From NCBI RefSeq assembly GCF_001458415.1, contig NZ_CYSD01000042.1:1-64000 (forward strand): DNA of 64,000 nt. Direction: 5' to 3'. The DNA is from Tritonibacter multivorans (GTDB lineage: Bacteria > Pseudomonadota > Alphaproteobacteria > Rhodobacterales > Rhodobacteraceae). Of the stretch, positions 42,358 to 50,991 are shown piece by piece. The stretch's first letter is position 1. Each line of letters starts with the position of its first letter. The notes below the pieces were generated by a model. The model was not told the DNA's origin. It worked only from the letters and a program-made list of their open reading frames with translations, and ran no database searches. A program made the position numbers and the translations under genes.

Positions 42358-43047
42358 ATGCAACGCGCGGATACATTGACTCCCAAATGCACCGCCAGCG
42401 ATCACCCCTCCGAAGCAGAGCTAAGCCTCCTGATCAATCAATGCGGCAAGATGCGGATGCTGTCGCACCGCGCGGTGATGGTGGCGCTCTTGAACAGCAC
42501 CCAAGGCGCGGCGGCAACCGCGCTGGACTGGTCGGCTTTCCACGCCGCCCTGCAGGAATTTGAAACCGTCGCCCAAAGCCTGCATCGCTTTGGCCGGTCC
42601 GGTAAAATGCCGGAACTGGGGCGTCTGATTGACGCGCAGGGCCCGCAATTGGACAAATTTCTCGCCGCTGCCCGCACGGTGGAGGGCCAAGCGGCAGAGG
42701 TGCGCTACACCCAGCTGGGCAGCCTTGCAGATTTTGTGGCCGGCCCTTTGCTAGCCACCCTCAACCAGATGGTTGACGGCATCTCCAAGGATCTGGAGCA
42801 GCTCTTGGAAGACGACCGTGCCCGCATGGGGCAGTCCCGGCAGGTCATTCAGGAAACCGTGGCCGAGATTGCGCAGATTTCGCAGGCGGTCTTCATGATT
42901 TCGGTCAATGCCTCGATCGAGGCCAGCCGGGCCGGGGATCAGGGCCGTGGCTTTGCCATCCTTGCCAATGAAATCCGCTCGCTGAGCCAGACGTCTGCCA
43001 AATCGGTGCAGGCGCTTCAGGAAGAGCTCAAGGGCTTTGTCGCCTAG
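42358..43047 (+). CDS. Soluble methyl-accepting-chemotaxis-like protein
   Basis: This 229-residue protein has no membrane helix. The first part contains INQCGKMRMLSHRAVMVAL, the start motif of the type IV pili/MCP N-terminal sensor family. The C-terminal part contains AVFMISVNASIEASRAGDQGRGFAILANEIRSLSQTSAKS, close to the MCP hairpin tip (normally [25 protein letters not shown]). It thus looks like a minimal cytoplasmic receptor with only the kinase-contact tip and short arms. Whether it contacts CheA/CheW is unknown. ATG 42358 follows AGAGG. It converges on a nitroreductase gene 6 bases away. Confidence 0.8.
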   Translation: MQRADTLTPKCTASDHPSEAELSLLINQCGKMRMLSHRAVMVALLNSTQGAAATALDWSAFHAALQEFETVAQSLHRFGRSGKMPELGRLIDAQGPQLDKFLAAARTVEGQAAEVRYTQLGSLADFVAGPLLATLNQMVDGISKDLEQLLEDDRARMGQSRQVIQETVAEIAQISQAVFMISVNASIEASRAGDQGRGFAILANEIRSLSQTSAKSVQALQEELKGFVA

Positions 43048-43053
43048 GGCGCC

Positions 43054-43746
43054 TTAGTCAAAAAACGCCGAAATCCCCTCCAGCGGCTTTTTCATCTTGG
43101 CCACTGCAGGCACCGTTGCGTCCTTTGCCGGATGGCCCACCGCAATAATCATTGACGGTTTTTCACTGTCCGGGCGGCCCAGTGCTGCATTCAGGAACTT
43201 CATCGGGTTTGGCGTATGGGTCAGCGTCGACAGCCCCGCCATATGCAGGCTGGCCAGCAGGAAACCCGTGGCGATATTGACGCTTTCCGGCACATAGTAG
43301 TTCTTGTACCGCGTGCCATCCTCGAACGTGCCCCAGCGCTGGGCAAAGACCACGATCAGCCAGGGCGCAACGGTCAGATGCGGCTTGTCGGCATCTGTGC
43401 CAATGGGTTCCAGCGCTTTGATCCACGCATCCGGCGCGCCGCCGCTGTAGAATTTCTTTTCCTCTTCCTCGGCCTCCGTGCGGATCTGTGCCTTGAGGGC
43501 TGGATTGGAAATCGCGGCAAAGAACCACGGCTGGTGATTGGCCCCCGACGGCGCGCTGCCTGCGGTGCGAATGGCGGCCTCAATCACCGCTTTGGGCACA
43601 GGCCGGTCGGAAAACGCACGGATCGAGTGGCGCTTTTGCATATGCGCCAGAAACGCCTCTGCGCGGGCGCACATCTCTGGGTCGTCATAGTCAAACCGGT
43701 CGGGCAGGGGCAGCGCATCATAGGTCATTTTATCCCGCGAAAACAT
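43054..43746 (-). CDS. Nitroreductase-family FMN protein
   Basis: This 230-residue protein contains the FMN-binding start of the family (MQKRHSIRAFSDRPVPKAVIEAAI), SAPSGANHQPWFFAA, a central RYKNYYVPESVNIATGFLLASLHMAGLSTL and the C-terminal SMIIAVGHPAKDATVP. The form with a long N-terminal segment and the APSGANHQPW box resembles the iodotyrosine-deiodinase-like branch. NAD(P)H-dependent reduction of nitro- or halo-aromatics is likely but the substrate is unknown. Confidence 0.9.
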   Translation of the reverse strand: MFSRDKMTYDALPLPDRFDYDDPEMCARAEAFLAHMQKRHSIRAFSDRPVPKAVIEAAIRTAGSAPSGANHQPWFFAAISNPALKAQIRTEAEEEEKKFYSGGAPDAWIKALEPIGTDADKPHLTVAPWLIVVFAQRWGTFEDGTRYKNYYVPESVNIATGFLLASLHMAGLSTLTHTPNPMKFLNAALGRPDSEKPSMIIAVGHPAKDATVPAVAKMKKPLEGISAFFD

Positions 43747-43758
43747 ATGTCTTTCCCC

Positions 43759-44643
43759 TTAGGTCTGAATGAGGTTCCGTCGACCAGACTTGACCACAGC
43801 GCGCGTCACCGGCGCAAGGGCCGCGCCAAGAAGCCGGCTCACCTGCCAGCTCAGCGGTGTCCGAAACCCCGCATCGGGCAGCAGTTCAACCAGCCGCCCC
43901 TCTGCCACCGCTTGCGCGACCAAATGCGCCGGGTTCAACCCCCAGCCAACCCCCAGTTCCGCCGCCTCCACAAAGGCGGTGGTCGACGGCAGGAAATGCT
44001 GGGGTGGTTCGGGGCAGGGCCCCAGTTGGCTGCGGATCCAGCGCCGTTGCAGCTGGTCCTTGGCGTTATAGGTCAGGCAAGGTGCGCGCGCGATCGCCTC
44101 TGCGGTGACCCCATCCGGAAACCACTGCGCCACAAAGGCCGGGCTGGCGGTGGCACGGTACTCCAGTGCGCCCAGCACATGCATATCGCAGCCGCGGACA
44201 GGGGCGGTAAGTGCCGTCACCGCAGCCGACACCTCGCCCCGTTTCAACCAGTCGGCGCTGTGGTCCTGATCGTCGACCACCAGATCAAACAGCACGCCGT
44301 CCGCGCGGGCCATGGCCGACACAAACCAAGTGGCCAGACTGTCGGCATTGACCGCGACCCGCAAGCGAGGCGGCGGGTCGGCGCGGGCCATGCCAATGTC
44401 TTGCAGCAGGGCAGCTTCCAACAGGCCCAGATCTTCGGCATGTTTGGCCATGCGCAGCCCCATATCCGTGCCGGTACAGGGCTGGCCGCGCTGCACCAGC
44501 GCCGCGCCAACTTGTTCCTCTAACGCTTTGATCCGCTGCGATATTGCCGAAGGCGTCACAAACAGCGCCTGCGCCGCCGCATCAAAGGATCCAAGCCGCA
44601 GGACGGCAGATAGCGCGGCCAGATGATTGGGGTCCAGTTGCAT
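43759..44643 (-). CDS. argP: LysR-family regulator ArgP
   Basis: This 294-residue protein opens MQLDPNHLAALSAVLRLGSFDAAAQALFVTPSAISQRIKALEEQVGAALVQR, the typical ArgP/IciA DNA-binding domain. An effector domain containing LRVAVNADSLATWF follows. ArgP activates the exporter ArgO when arginine or an analogue is present and is held back by lysine. It is divergent from argO with 88 bases between, the classical arrangement. Confidence 0.93.
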   Translation of the reverse strand: MQLDPNHLAALSAVLRLGSFDAAAQALFVTPSAISQRIKALEEQVGAALVQRGQPCTGTDMGLRMAKHAEDLGLLEAALLQDIGMARADPPPRLRVAVNADSLATWFVSAMARADGVLFDLVVDDQDHSADWLKRGEVSAAVTALTAPVRGCDMHVLGALEYRATASPAFVAQWFPDGVTAEAIARAPCLTYNAKDQLQRRWIRSQLGPCPEPPQHFLPSTTAFVEAAELGVGWGLNPAHLVAQAVAEGRLVELLPDAGFRTPLSWQVSRLLGAALAPVTRAVVKSGRRNLIQT

Positions 44644-44731
44644 TAGCTGCCCTTAATCGAGGTTAGGTTTCTTAATTTGAGTAATCCGCGCGGGCACTTT
44701 AGTCAAAAGGCAACCACAAAGGACGCCCCTC
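44644..44731. promoter_or_regulatory. argP-argO divergent control region
   Basis: This 88-base gap between the two start codons contains an AT-rich stretch (AGGTTTCTTAATTTGAGTAAT) suitable for ArgP binding and the argO promoter. AAAGGA lies before the argO start. The operator assignment is inferred from the conserved gene pair. Confidence 0.5.
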
Positions 44732-45346
44732 ATGACCTCGCTGATATCGCCAAGCCTGTTTGCCGGTTTTACCCTTGGCTTCACCCTGATCCTCGCCATT
44801 GGGGCGCAAAACGCTTTTGTCCTGCGGCAGGGGATCAAGGGCGAACATGTTCTGGCGGTGGTGCTGACCTGCGCGGTGTCAGAGGCGCTTCTGGTCACGG
44901 GGGGTGTCCTTGGCATGGGCACCATTGCGGCGGCCTTGCCGTGGTTCGAACCGGCCATGCGGATTGGCGGATCGCTGTTTCTGATCTGGTACGGGCTGCG
45001 GTCGCTGCGAGCGGCGTGGACGGGCGGCGCCGCGATGGAAGCGGCCCCCGATACCGGTCCATCCCGCCTGTTGCCGGTTCTGTTGACCTGTCTGGCCTTC
45101 ACCTGGCTCAACCCGCATGTCTACCTCGACACAGTGGTGCTGTTGGGGACGCTGTCGTCGCAATACCCCAACCCTCATGCCTTTGGGGTCGGCGCAGTCA
45201 GTGCGGCCTTTGTGTTTTTCTTCAGCCTTGGCTTTGGCGCACGGCTCTTGGCGCCGGTCTTTGCCCGCCCGCGCGCGTGGCAGGTGCTGGACGCGCTGAT
45301 TGGCGTGGTGATGCTGGCCCTGGCGGTAAAGCTGCTCTTGTGGTGA
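44732..45346 (+). CDS. argO: LysE/ArgO-type basic amino acid exporter
   Basis: This 204-residue inner-membrane protein has about six hydrophobic helices and the LysE-superfamily start: FTLGFTLILAIGAQNAFVLRQGIKGEH. The conserved LTCLAFTWLNPHVYLDTVVLLG region is intact. With the divergent argP it forms an arginine or lysine export module that also discharges toxic analogues such as canavanine. Confidence 0.93.
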   Translation: MTSLISPSLFAGFTLGFTLILAIGAQNAFVLRQGIKGEHVLAVVLTCAVSEALLVTGGVLGMGTIAAALPWFEPAMRIGGSLFLIWYGLRSLRAAWTGGAAMEAAPDTGPSRLLPVLLTCLAFTWLNPHVYLDTVVLLGTLSSQYPNPHAFGVGAVSAAFVFFFSLGFGARLLAPVFARPRAWQVLDALIGVVMLALAVKLLLW

Positions 45347-45436
45347 TGCGCAGGGGCAATGTGCACAAACACAGAGCTGTCACCCGGCGGGTCGCCCCCT
45401 AGTTTGAAGGGCAACAGCACGCAAAGGAGGCCGAAG

Positions 45437-46384
45437 ATGAGCTGGAACCCAACGCTTGACCCACAATGCCCCGCCGCCGGGGATCTGGACGCTATTGAAA
45501 CCGTGATCATCCCGCGCGCCCGCGACCTCGGCGGGTTCGAGGTCCGCCGCGCCCTGCCAGCGCCCCGTCGTCAGATGGTGGGGCCTTTCATCTTCTTTGA
45601 TCAGATGGGCCCGGCAGAATTCATCACCGGCGGCGGCATTGACGTGCGCCCGCATCCGCATATTGGTCTTGGCACCGTGACCTATCTGTACAAGGGCGAA
45701 TTCGAGCACCGCGACAGTTTGGGCACCCATCAGATGATCTACCCCGGTGAGGTCAACTGGATGGTCGCAGGCAAGGGCGTCACCCATTCCGAGCGCACCA
45801 GCGAAGACACCCGCAACTCCGGCAAAAACAGCCTCTTTGGTATTCAGACCTGGATTGCCCTGCCGGAGAACAAAGAAGACATGGATCCCATCTTTGAACA
45901 TCACGGCCGCGAGGCCCTGCCGTTTCTGGAAGGCGAAGGCAAAGAGGTCCGCCTGATCCTTGGCAACGCCTGGGGCGAACGCGCGCCCGTGTCGATGCTG
46001 TCTGAAACCTTTTATGCGGATGTCATTCTGAAGGCGGGGGCGAAACTGCCGATGCCGGACAACCACGAGGACCGGGGGCTTTATGTGACTCAGGGCGCCA
46101 TTGAAATTGCAGGTCAGACCTTCGAGGCAGGCCAGATGATGGTGTTCCGCCCCGGCGATGCGATCACGGTGACGGCAGGCCCGCAGGGCGCGCGGCTGAT
46201 GGCGCTGGGCGGGGAAACCATGGGCGGACCACGCCACATCTGGTGGAACTTTGTTGCCTCCTCAAAAGAGAAAATCGAAGAGGCAAAACAGGCCTGGGCC
46301 GCGGGCGATTTCGCCACCAATCCCCGCTTTCACCTGCCGCCCGGTGATGACGAAGAGTTCATTCCCCTGCCAGATCAAAAATGA
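45437..46384 (+). CDS. Pirin-family protein
   Basis: This 315-residue bicupin has the pirin metal motif: DVRPHPHIGLGTVTYLYKGEFEHRDSLG with the two His, a later His and MIYPGEVNWMVAGKGVTHSE with the Glu region. The C-terminal cupin is AKLPMPDNHEDRGLYVTQGAIEIAG. Pirins bind iron; activities reported include quercetin dioxygenase and binding of partner proteins. The role here is unknown. ATG 45437 follows AAGGAGG. It ends at a 15-bp hairpin. Confidence 0.93.
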   Translation: MSWNPTLDPQCPAAGDLDAIETVIIPRARDLGGFEVRRALPAPRRQMVGPFIFFDQMGPAEFITGGGIDVRPHPHIGLGTVTYLYKGEFEHRDSLGTHQMIYPGEVNWMVAGKGVTHSERTSEDTRNSGKNSLFGIQTWIALPENKEDMDPIFEHHGREALPFLEGEGKEVRLILGNAWGERAPVSMLSETFYADVILKAGAKLPMPDNHEDRGLYVTQGAIEIAGQTFEAGQMMVFRPGDAITVTAGPQGARLMALGGETMGGPRHIWWNFVASSKEKIEEAKQAWAAGDFATNPRFHLPPGDDEEFIPLPDQK

Positions 46385-46415
46385 CCATAAATTCCGTAGG
46401 GATACGCTTGAGTTC

Positions 46416-46452
46416 GCCCTTTGCCTCTTTCTTCCGCAAAGAGGCAAAGGGC
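46416..46452. terminator. Perfect 15-bp hairpin after pirin
   Basis: GCCCTTTGCCTCTTT (46416-46430), 7-base loop, AAAGAGGCAAAGGGC (46438-46452). No T-run follows, but stem length and position suggest termination or mRNA 3'-end protection. Confidence 0.6.
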
Positions 46453-46545
46453 CGGAAGCTGGCGCGTATTTTCTATGGCCGTAGTCTGTCTGTTACAATT
46501 AAACTCTAGAGTTCCAGCTGATTAACCCATTGAAAGGGCGAAGTT

Positions 46546-47256
46546 ATGACGTGCGAGACCGGAGATCTTCCACGGCCTCCGTGCCGGGAAGCGGCCCCGC
46601 GCGCCTGCGCTGCCGTGGCTTTGGTCTTGTGCAGCGTCCTGAGCCTCTTTCTTGGGCTCTTGCCCGTATCAGCGCGTGCGGCAGAGGCGTCTGCCTTGCT
46701 GGGGCATCCGGCTGTGTTTCAAGGCTGCCGCACCACACGTCCGGGGCGGCCCGGCTTTTGCAGTTTTGTCGACCGCGGCAGCCGTCTGTTTGTTTATGGC
46801 ACAGGGTCCACGCCGCAATGGCTGATGGCAGAGCTTACCCATCTGGAAATCGGGCGCCGGGTTGGGCTGACCGGCACGCGCCGCGATCTCTACGAAGGCA
46901 CCGCCGAAGTGGAACTGGCCGGGATCAGTCTGTTGCCGGTGAACCGCTATGACCGCATCTTGAAGCGCCTGCAGGGGCAGTGGCGATCTGACAGCGATCC
47001 GCTGGATGCGTTTCAGGTCACCGGCGCAGAGCGGGTGAACGCCTATGCGGGGGCAAAGACCTCGGTGGACTATATTTCGGTGCAGCCCGAATGTGGCGTG
47101 CTGACCACCCACGGGCCCTATCTTTATGCTTGGGATGAATCCGGCACCGGGGGGCTGTGTTACGAGATTTCAAAGGTGTCGGACAATACGCTGGTGCTGA
47201 TCTACCAGCCGCGCGGCAGGGTGCTGAAATACAGTCGCGAAGGCACCGCGCAATAG
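46546..47256 (+). CDS. Exported hypothetical protein
   Basis: This 236-residue protein has a long signal sequence (CAAVALVLCSVLSLFLGLLPVSARAAEA). The mature part contains HPAVFQGCRTTRPGRPGFCSF (a likely disulfide pair), a segment LQGQWRSDSDPLDAFQVTGAERVNAYAG and a late C-x-n-C pair in VQPECGVLT and GGLCYEI. The pattern suggests a small periplasmic beta-rich protein with two disulfides. No family recognised. The N-terminus may be shorter than drawn. Confidence 0.7.
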   Translation: MTCETGDLPRPPCREAAPRACAAVALVLCSVLSLFLGLLPVSARAAEASALLGHPAVFQGCRTTRPGRPGFCSFVDRGSRLFVYGTGSTPQWLMAELTHLEIGRRVGLTGTRRDLYEGTAEVELAGISLLPVNRYDRILKRLQGQWRSDSDPLDAFQVTGAERVNAYAGAKTSVDYISVQPECGVLTTHGPYLYAWDESGTGGLCYEISKVSDNTLVLIYQPRGRVLKYSREGTAQ

Positions 47257-47464
47257 CTTGCCCCTTGTCCGGAGCTGTGCCGCACCTGTGCCGCACTTGT
47301 GTCTGCGTGGCGCTGACCTCTGGCACATTCCTCGCCCTGCGCGGTCCGGGGTGAAAAATATCCGCCGTGCTCAAAAAAAAAAATCGGGTTTGATCCCTGT
47401 CAAAGTTGCGTCTTCGCGCCTGCTCTAGGGTGATGTCACGCAGAGCAAACAGGAGCGCGAAACC

Positions 47465-47707
47465 ATGTCCCACACCCCGCATGAGCTGGCCGAAGAATTC
47501 CCCGCACAGGCCGAGCTGATCAGCCGGTTGAAGCAAGAGGACGCCCATTTTGCCAAACTGGCCGAGGAGTACCACGATCTGAACCGCGCCGTGCACCGGG
47601 CGGAAACCAATGTGGAGCCTGTCTCGGATCAGGTGGAAACCGACCTGCGCAAAGCCCGCGCCGGTCTGAAAGATCAGATCTGGGGGGTCCTGAGCAAAGC
47701 AGCCTAA
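47465..47707 (+). CDS. YdcH-family (DUF465) small coiled-coil protein
   Basis: This 80-residue, almost entirely helical and acidic protein begins MSHTPHELAEEFPAQAELISRLKQEDAHFAKLAEEYHDLNRAVHRAE, the YdcH/DUF465 pattern. Function unknown; it is small and soluble. A good start with GGAGCGCGAAACC upstream, and a strong terminator after it. Confidence 0.88.
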   Translation: MSHTPHELAEEFPAQAELISRLKQEDAHFAKLAEEYHDLNRAVHRAETNVEPVSDQVETDLRKARAGLKDQIWGVLSKAA

Positions 47708-47763
47708 CCGCTGCCCTGACGGGAACCCCGAGACACCGGGAGGGAGGGCCCCGGTGTTTGAGA

Positions 47764-47797
47764 GGACCGCACGTGTGATGCCGTGCGGTCCTTTTTT
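47764..47797 (+). terminator. Rho-independent terminator of the ydcH-like gene
   Basis: GGACCGCACG, loop TGTGATGC, CGTGCGGTCC, TTTTTT: a perfect 10-bp stem placed between the convergent ydcH-like and pccR genes. Confidence 0.92.
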
Positions 47798-47852
47798 GTC
47801 TTCAACCCGCAGTTTTGTCTTCACCCCGATTTGTCTTCAATCCACAGGCGCG

Positions 47853-49241
47853 TTAGCTCACATCATACGGCAGGACGCTGCGGCGGCTGCTGTCCACGCT
47901 CAGGCGGCGTTCCAGCGGCGGCACGGACCGCTGATGGCAGCTCTGGCGTTCACAAATGCGGCAGCTGATGCCAATGGGCTCGTAGGCCTCGGTTTTGCCC
48001 AACTCCAGCCCATCGGCATAGACCAGCGCATCCGCATGGCGGGTTTCGCACCCCAGCGCAATGGCATAGCGGCGCACGGGCGATCCAAACGCGCCCCCGG
48101 ATTTCGACACATCCCGCGCGATCGATATATAGCGCACCCCATCGGGGGTTTCCGCCAGCTGGCGCAGAAACTGCCCCGGTGTCTCAAAGGCGCGGTGCAC
48201 ATTCCACAAGGGGCAGGCACCGCCAAAGCGGGCAAATTGCAGCCGCGTGGCCGAATGGCGCTTGGTGATCGTGCCCGCCTGATCGACGCGGACAAAGAAG
48301 AAGGGCACGCCCTTGGCGCCGGGGCGTTGCAGCGTGGACAGGCGGTGGGCCACCTGTTCGATCGAGGCGCCAAAATGGGTCGACAGCAGCTCCAGATCGT
48401 GGCGCATGTCCTGCGCGGTGGCCAGAAACCGGCCATAGGGCATCAGGGCGGCGCCCGCGAAATAATTGGCAAGACCCATCTTTGCGATGGCGCGGGCTTC
48501 CTCGGTCTGGAACTTTGCAAAATCCAGCGTCGCTTCCAAAAGATCGTTCTGTTCCAACAGTGCCACCTGCAACAGCATTTGAAACAGCTGGGTCTGCGGC
48601 GGCATGCGGCTGGAAATCCACAGCTCTCCGCTCTCGGCGTCAAAGCGGCGCAGCTCTGCCATGTCTTTCATATGCAGGCTGACGCCTGCTTTTGACAGCG
48701 CGCGGGTCACCGTCAGGCGCATGTCATCCTTGCCGGCAAAGCGTTCGGCGGCGCGGTCCACCGCATCAATATAGTTGTCGCAATAGTGGAAGAAATCGCG
48801 CACCTCTTCCCAGGGGCTGGCCTGCGCCCGGGAATCCTCGCGCCCCAGAGCTTCGTCCAGACTGGCAAGCCGTTCATGGGTCTGCCGATAGGCCTGATGC
48901 AGCGCCAGAAAGGCCCGCGCCAGGGCAGGGGCATTGGAGGCCGTCAGGCGCAAATCGGCCAGTGGCGGCACATCATCGGCAAAGACCGGATCAGCCATGG
49001 CTTCGCGCATGTCCGAGATCAGCCGTTCACTATCGCCCGAGGACAGTTCGGTGACATCCATGCCAAATTCCTGCGCCAGGGCCAGCACCACGGTGGTGGA
49101 GACGGGGCGGTTGTTGTTCTCCATCTGGTTCAGATAGGGCAGCGACACGCCCAGCTTGCCGGCAAATTCCTTCTGGGTGAGGCTCAGGCGATTGCGCATC
49201 TCGCGCAGTTTGGCACCGGCATAGAGTTTTTGTGGGGCCAT
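47853..49241 (-). CDS. pccR: Short-chain fatty acyl-CoA regulator PccR (ScfR family)
   Basis: This 462-residue regulator has an N-terminal HTH_3 domain (KLREMRNRLSLTQKEFAGKLGVSLPYLNQMENNNRPV), a long middle region with an IrrE/ImmA-like peptidase segment but no clear HExxH, and the family-typical C-terminal cysteine cluster SCRICERQSCHQRSVPPLER. In Rhodobacter sphaeroides PccR regulates propionyl-CoA assimilation, and pccB and pccA lie in this window. TTTGCAAA-like sites occur before its own start and before pccB, suggesting autoregulation and direct control of pccB. ATG 49241 is chosen; the much longer upstream frame is non-coding. Confidence 0.92.
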   Translation of the reverse strand: MAPQKLYAGAKLREMRNRLSLTQKEFAGKLGVSLPYLNQMENNNRPVSTTVVLALAQEFGMDVTELSSGDSERLISDMREAMADPVFADDVPPLADLRLTASNAPALARAFLALHQAYRQTHERLASLDEALGREDSRAQASPWEEVRDFFHYCDNYIDAVDRAAERFAGKDDMRLTVTRALSKAGVSLHMKDMAELRRFDAESGELWISSRMPPQTQLFQMLLQVALLEQNDLLEATLDFAKFQTEEARAIAKMGLANYFAGAALMPYGRFLATAQDMRHDLELLSTHFGASIEQVAHRLSTLQRPGAKGVPFFFVRVDQAGTITKRHSATRLQFARFGGACPLWNVHRAFETPGQFLRQLAETPDGVRYISIARDVSKSGGAFGSPVRRYAIALGCETRHADALVYADGLELGKTEAYEPIGISCRICERQSCHQRSVPPLERRLSVDSSRRSVLPYDVS

Positions 49242-49254
49242 GGAATGCGCCTTC

Positions 49255-49291
49255 TTTGCAAAATATCTCTCCGTGATTGTAGAATTGCAAA
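49255..49291. promoter_or_regulatory. TTTGCAAA-type operator upstream of pccR
   Basis: TTTGCAAA (49255-49262) and ATTGCAAA (49284-49291) lie 14 to 50 bases upstream of the pccR start. TTTGCAAA is the half-site I recall for PccR/ScfR regulators. The arrangement suggests autoregulation. Confidence 0.6.
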
Positions 49292-49397
49292 CTGCGGCGC
49301 GCAATGACCGCGATTGGCCCGATTGTCGCAGGCCGGGGGGGGGCGGCTCCCGCCCGTCGGGCATGCATTTAAAATGCACGCCCTCCCGTTGGGGGTA

Positions 49398-49460
49398 GCG
49401 CCGCGCGCGCCCCGCAGGGGCGCGCGCGGCGCCGGTCGCTTCGGGCGCAGCCCGAAGCGA
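49398..49460. terminator. Tandem GCA-triloop hairpins
   Basis: Hairpin 1: a perfect 16-bp, all-GC stem, 49398-49413 with 49417-49432, loop GCA. Hairpin 2: TCGCTTCGGGC, loop GCA, GCCCGAAGCGA (49436-49460), 11 bp. A smaller palindrome TGCATTTAAAATGCA lies at 49363-49377. They sit after the MFS gene and before the pccR promoter, so termination or insulation is the likely role. Confidence 0.65.
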
Positions 49461-49480
49461 AACCGCATGTTGGCCCCGGT

Positions 49481-50923
49481 TCAGATTTGACGCGCCAGCT
49501 GTGCTTCGCGGCGCATGACCGTGGCTATGGCCAAAAGGCCGCCCAGGCCGCTGGCGGCCATAATCCCCAACAGGGGCGCCGCAGTAGAGCCTTCGCCCAG
49601 CAGGGCCGCTGCCATCGCCGACAGTGCCGCGCCAGAGCCGATCATAATGGCCGAGCTGAGCCCCGCCGCCGTGCCTGCCAGATGCGGGCGCACCCCAATC
49701 GCGCCAGTGGTGCCATTGGGAATAGCAAGCCCATTGCCGAGCCCAACAAAACACATCAGCCCAAAGAAGCTCCAGACCGTGCCCAGCCCGGCCAGAGAAA
49801 TGCCAAGCGACAGCGCCACCCCAAAGAGGTTGATGCAGGTCCCCCACAGAACCATCGAATTGATCCCGACCTGTTCTGAGAACCGGCCCGACAGGTAGTT
49901 GCCTAGGAAATACCCCACCGCAGGCGCTGAAAAGAACAGCCCCAATTCGCCGGAACTCAGCCCATAGATATGAGTGCCAACAAAGGGCGCGCCGCCAAGG
50001 TAGGCAAAGAAACTGCCCGCACTCCAGCCCGAGGCCAGCGAATAGCCCCAGAACCGCGGGCTGCGCAGCAGCTCGGGGTATTCGCCAAATTGCTCGCCCA
50101 GCGTCTTGCCACTGGCATGGGCGGTTTCACCAAAATCCACCCAGAACAGCCACAGTGTCACCAGCGCGCAGGCAAACAGCAGCCAGAAGTTCGCCTGCCA
50201 GCCATAGGCCTGATCCAATATCCCGCCAAGCGCCGGGCCCAGCATTGGCACCAAGGTCATCCCCATGGTGACATATCCGATCATGCTCGCCGCTTTGGGC
50301 CCTTCATACATGTCCCGCACGGCCGCACGGCTCAGCACCATGCAGGTGGTGCCAATCGCCTGTCCCATGCGACACATCAGGAACAGCCCTGCGGTGGGGG
50401 CAAAAATGCAGCCGACGGTAAAGAGCAGGAAAATCAGCAGCGACCAGAACAGCACCGGCCGCCGTCCCAGCTTGTCTGAGATCGGCCCGCACAGGATCTG
50501 CACCACCGCGCTGGTGGCCAGATAGGCCGGCACCGACAGGGCCATCAGGTGGTAGTCGACGTCAAAATACTTCGCCATGCCCGGCAGGGAGGGCTGGAAA
50601 ATATTCATCCCCAGCGCCGAAATGCCCGACAGCAGGATCAAGGTCAGCAGCCCCGGCGGGGTGCGCGGGGCGGGCTTTGGGGCGGAGGTGTCAGAAACTT
50701 GGGTCAGCGGAATTCTCGATCTGGATGGGCCAAGATGGCGCGGTCGCAAGGACAGGTAGGGTCCGGGACAGGAAAAGCCCGGGCGACCTTGGGGCCGGGC
50801 AGGCGGGGCCTGCTTTGGATCCAAAGTTTTAACGGCAACCTTTGCGTGTCTTATGTATCTGTCAAGCTCTTGTCGCCTGTATGGTACAATCTGGACAGCA
50901 GATGGCCTGCGCGCCGTTGGCAT
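49481..50923 (-). CDS. Bcr/CflA-type MFS drug-resistance transporter
   Basis: The protein has up to 480 residues with about twelve membrane helices starting near residue 92. The Bcr/CflA pattern is clear: NIFQPSLPGMAKYFDV, then the MFS motif A region QILCGPISDKLGRRPVLFWSLLIF and LVPMLGPALGGILDQAYGW. The family exports drugs or metabolites using the proton gradient. The first ~80 residues are polar and unlike the family, and ATG 50923 lies in the pccB promoter region. The true start is probably nearer residue 75 and may be a non-ATG codon. It lies between pccR and pccB, and its link to propionate metabolism is unclear. Confidence 0.8.
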   Translation of the reverse strand: MPTARRPSAVQIVPYRRQELDRYIRHAKVAVKTLDPKQAPPARPQGRPGFSCPGPYLSLRPRHLGPSRSRIPLTQVSDTSAPKPAPRTPPGLLTLILLSGISALGMNIFQPSLPGMAKYFDVDYHLMALSVPAYLATSAVVQILCGPISDKLGRRPVLFWSLLIFLLFTVGCIFAPTAGLFLMCRMGQAIGTTCMVLSRAAVRDMYEGPKAASMIGYVTMGMTLVPMLGPALGGILDQAYGWQANFWLLFACALVTLWLFWVDFGETAHASGKTLGEQFGEYPELLRSPRFWGYSLASGWSAGSFFAYLGGAPFVGTHIYGLSSGELGLFFSAPAVGYFLGNYLSGRFSEQVGINSMVLWGTCINLFGVALSLGISLAGLGTVWSFFGLMCFVGLGNGLAIPNGTTGAIGVRPHLAGTAAGLSSAIMIGSGAALSAMAAALLGEGSTAAPLLGIMAASGLGGLLAIATVMRREAQLARQI

Positions 50924-50991
50924 TGATTTCGCCGCAAAAGCTGGAAAAAGACGGAAAAAGACGGCGGCTGTCGCGCTGCCGAATTAGCTGT

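Noticed and set aside
49242-49847. Upstream extension of the pccR frame to 49847
   Set aside because: It would run through the GC hairpins and the MFS gene. Homology begins at MAPQKLYAGAKL (ATG 49241), just after the TTTGCAAA sites.
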